Of a stretch of DNA of 64,000 bases, positions 63,731-64,000 are shown one piece after another. The stretch is from Plectosphaerella cucumerina. Lineage: Eukaryota > Ascomycota > Sordariomycetes > Glomerellales > Plectosphaerellaceae. Under the pieces are notes generated by a model. The model had not been told where the DNA came from and ran no database searches. It worked only from the letters and a program-made list of their open reading frames with translations. The stretch is from positions 3,822,982 to 3,886,981 of the forward strand of contig JAGPXD010000005.1 of NCBI GenBank assembly GCA_020746995.1, given 5' to 3'. Position 1 is the stretch's first letter; each line of letters starts with the position of its first letter. A program made the translations under genes and the position numbers.

Positions 63731-63778
63731 GGACATTGGGTTGGACATTGGGTGGGACATTGGGTGGGACATTGGGTT
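63731..63778. repeat. Four 12-bp units joined to the telomere
   Basis: GGACATTGGGTT or GGACATTGGGTG four times in a row, running directly into the first TTAGGG. Confidence 0.92.
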
Positions 63779-64000
63779 AGGGTTAGGGTTAGGGTTAGGG
63801 TTAGGGTTAGGGTTAGGGTTAGGGTTAGGGTTAGGGTTAGGGTTAGGGTTAGGGTTAGGGTTAGGGTTAGGGTTAGGGTTAGGGTTAGGGTTAGGGTTAG
63901 GGTTAGGGTTAGGGTTAGGGTTAGGGTTAGGGTTAGGGTTAGGGTTAGGGTTAGGGTTAGGGTTAGGGTTAGGGTTAGGGTTAGGGTTAGGGTTAGGGTT
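63777..64000. repeat. Telomere, (TTAGGG)37
   Basis: Thirty-seven perfect TTAGGG units plus TT to the last base. G-rich strand runs 5'-3' toward the right edge, as required for a right chromosome end. Confidence 0.99.

Overview
This is one chromosome end of a filamentous ascomycete (Pezizomycotina, most likely Sordariomycetes). The evidence is a terminal tract of about 37 TTAGGG repeats at the right edge, short 45-76 bp GT-AG introns, many Zn2Cys6 regulators, and clear traces of repeat-induced point mutation (RIP: CpA to TpA changes, with CAG/CAA or TGG turned into TAG/TAA). No rRNA, tRNA or CRISPR was found. Exon boundaries were worked out by eye from splice consensus and protein continuity.

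Layout. 1-9 kb: a 5'-truncated MCT-type MFS transporter, a LOG-type phosphoribohydrolase, an acyl-CoA-reductase-like protein, a 34-bp minisatellite, relics of a LaeA-like methyltransferase and an ankyrin protein, a Zn2Cys6 regulator and an RTA1-family membrane protein. 9-17.5 kb: a gene graveyard. It holds a hybrid histidine kinase fragment, a bZIP fragment, a heavily RIP-mutated JmjC gene, a CHAT (caspase-like) relic, an unknown broken ORF, an intact secreted beta-propeller gene and a Tc1/mariner relic. 17.8-25.5 kb: a full ABC-B transporter divergent from Zn2Cys6 regulator TF1, with inverted CGG motifs in the shared promoter. 26-27 kb: a 527-bp solo LTR with a perfect 5-bp target duplication and an older inverted LTR fragment. 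28.3-36.4 kb: a secreted beta-helix protein, a broken NmrA-like gene, regulator TF2 (paralogue of TF1) and an intact NmrA-like gene divergent from TF2. 36.7-41.3 kb: two type II membrane glycosyltransferases (GT90 and GT8). 42.7-51.9 kb: an AMID-like oxidoreductase pseudogene with four CAG-to-TAG stops, a second AIF/AMID-like gene with a one-base frameshift, an MCT-type transporter and a third Zn2Cys6 regulator.

53-64 kb, the telomere-proximal zone: a poorly supported ORF, a second RIP-mutated piece of the JmjC gene, hairpin repeats shared with the 11.7-kb region, a relic possibly of a killer-toxin-like chitinase, an inverted copy of the 34-bp minisatellite, and then an apparently intact non-LTR retrotransposon. 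That element encodes 1122 aa with two C2H2 fingers, a YLDD reverse transcriptase, a CCHC motif and a restriction-enzyme-like endonuclease. Its ORF reads away from the telomere, and telomere-like repeats lie at both its ends, as in the MoTeR elements of Pyricularia. An AACCCAAAGTC-type satellite with repeated TATA-like blocks joins it to the telomere.

The region looks like a subtelomeric accessory compartment: regulators paired with transporters or oxidoreductases, repeated paralogue pairs, and RIP decay of duplicated pieces. No polyketide synthase or NRPS core gene is present. The strongest unusual items are the telomere-targeted retroelement and its upstream satellite, the strand-skewed RIP of the JmjC copies, and the small repeat families shared between the two ends of the window.
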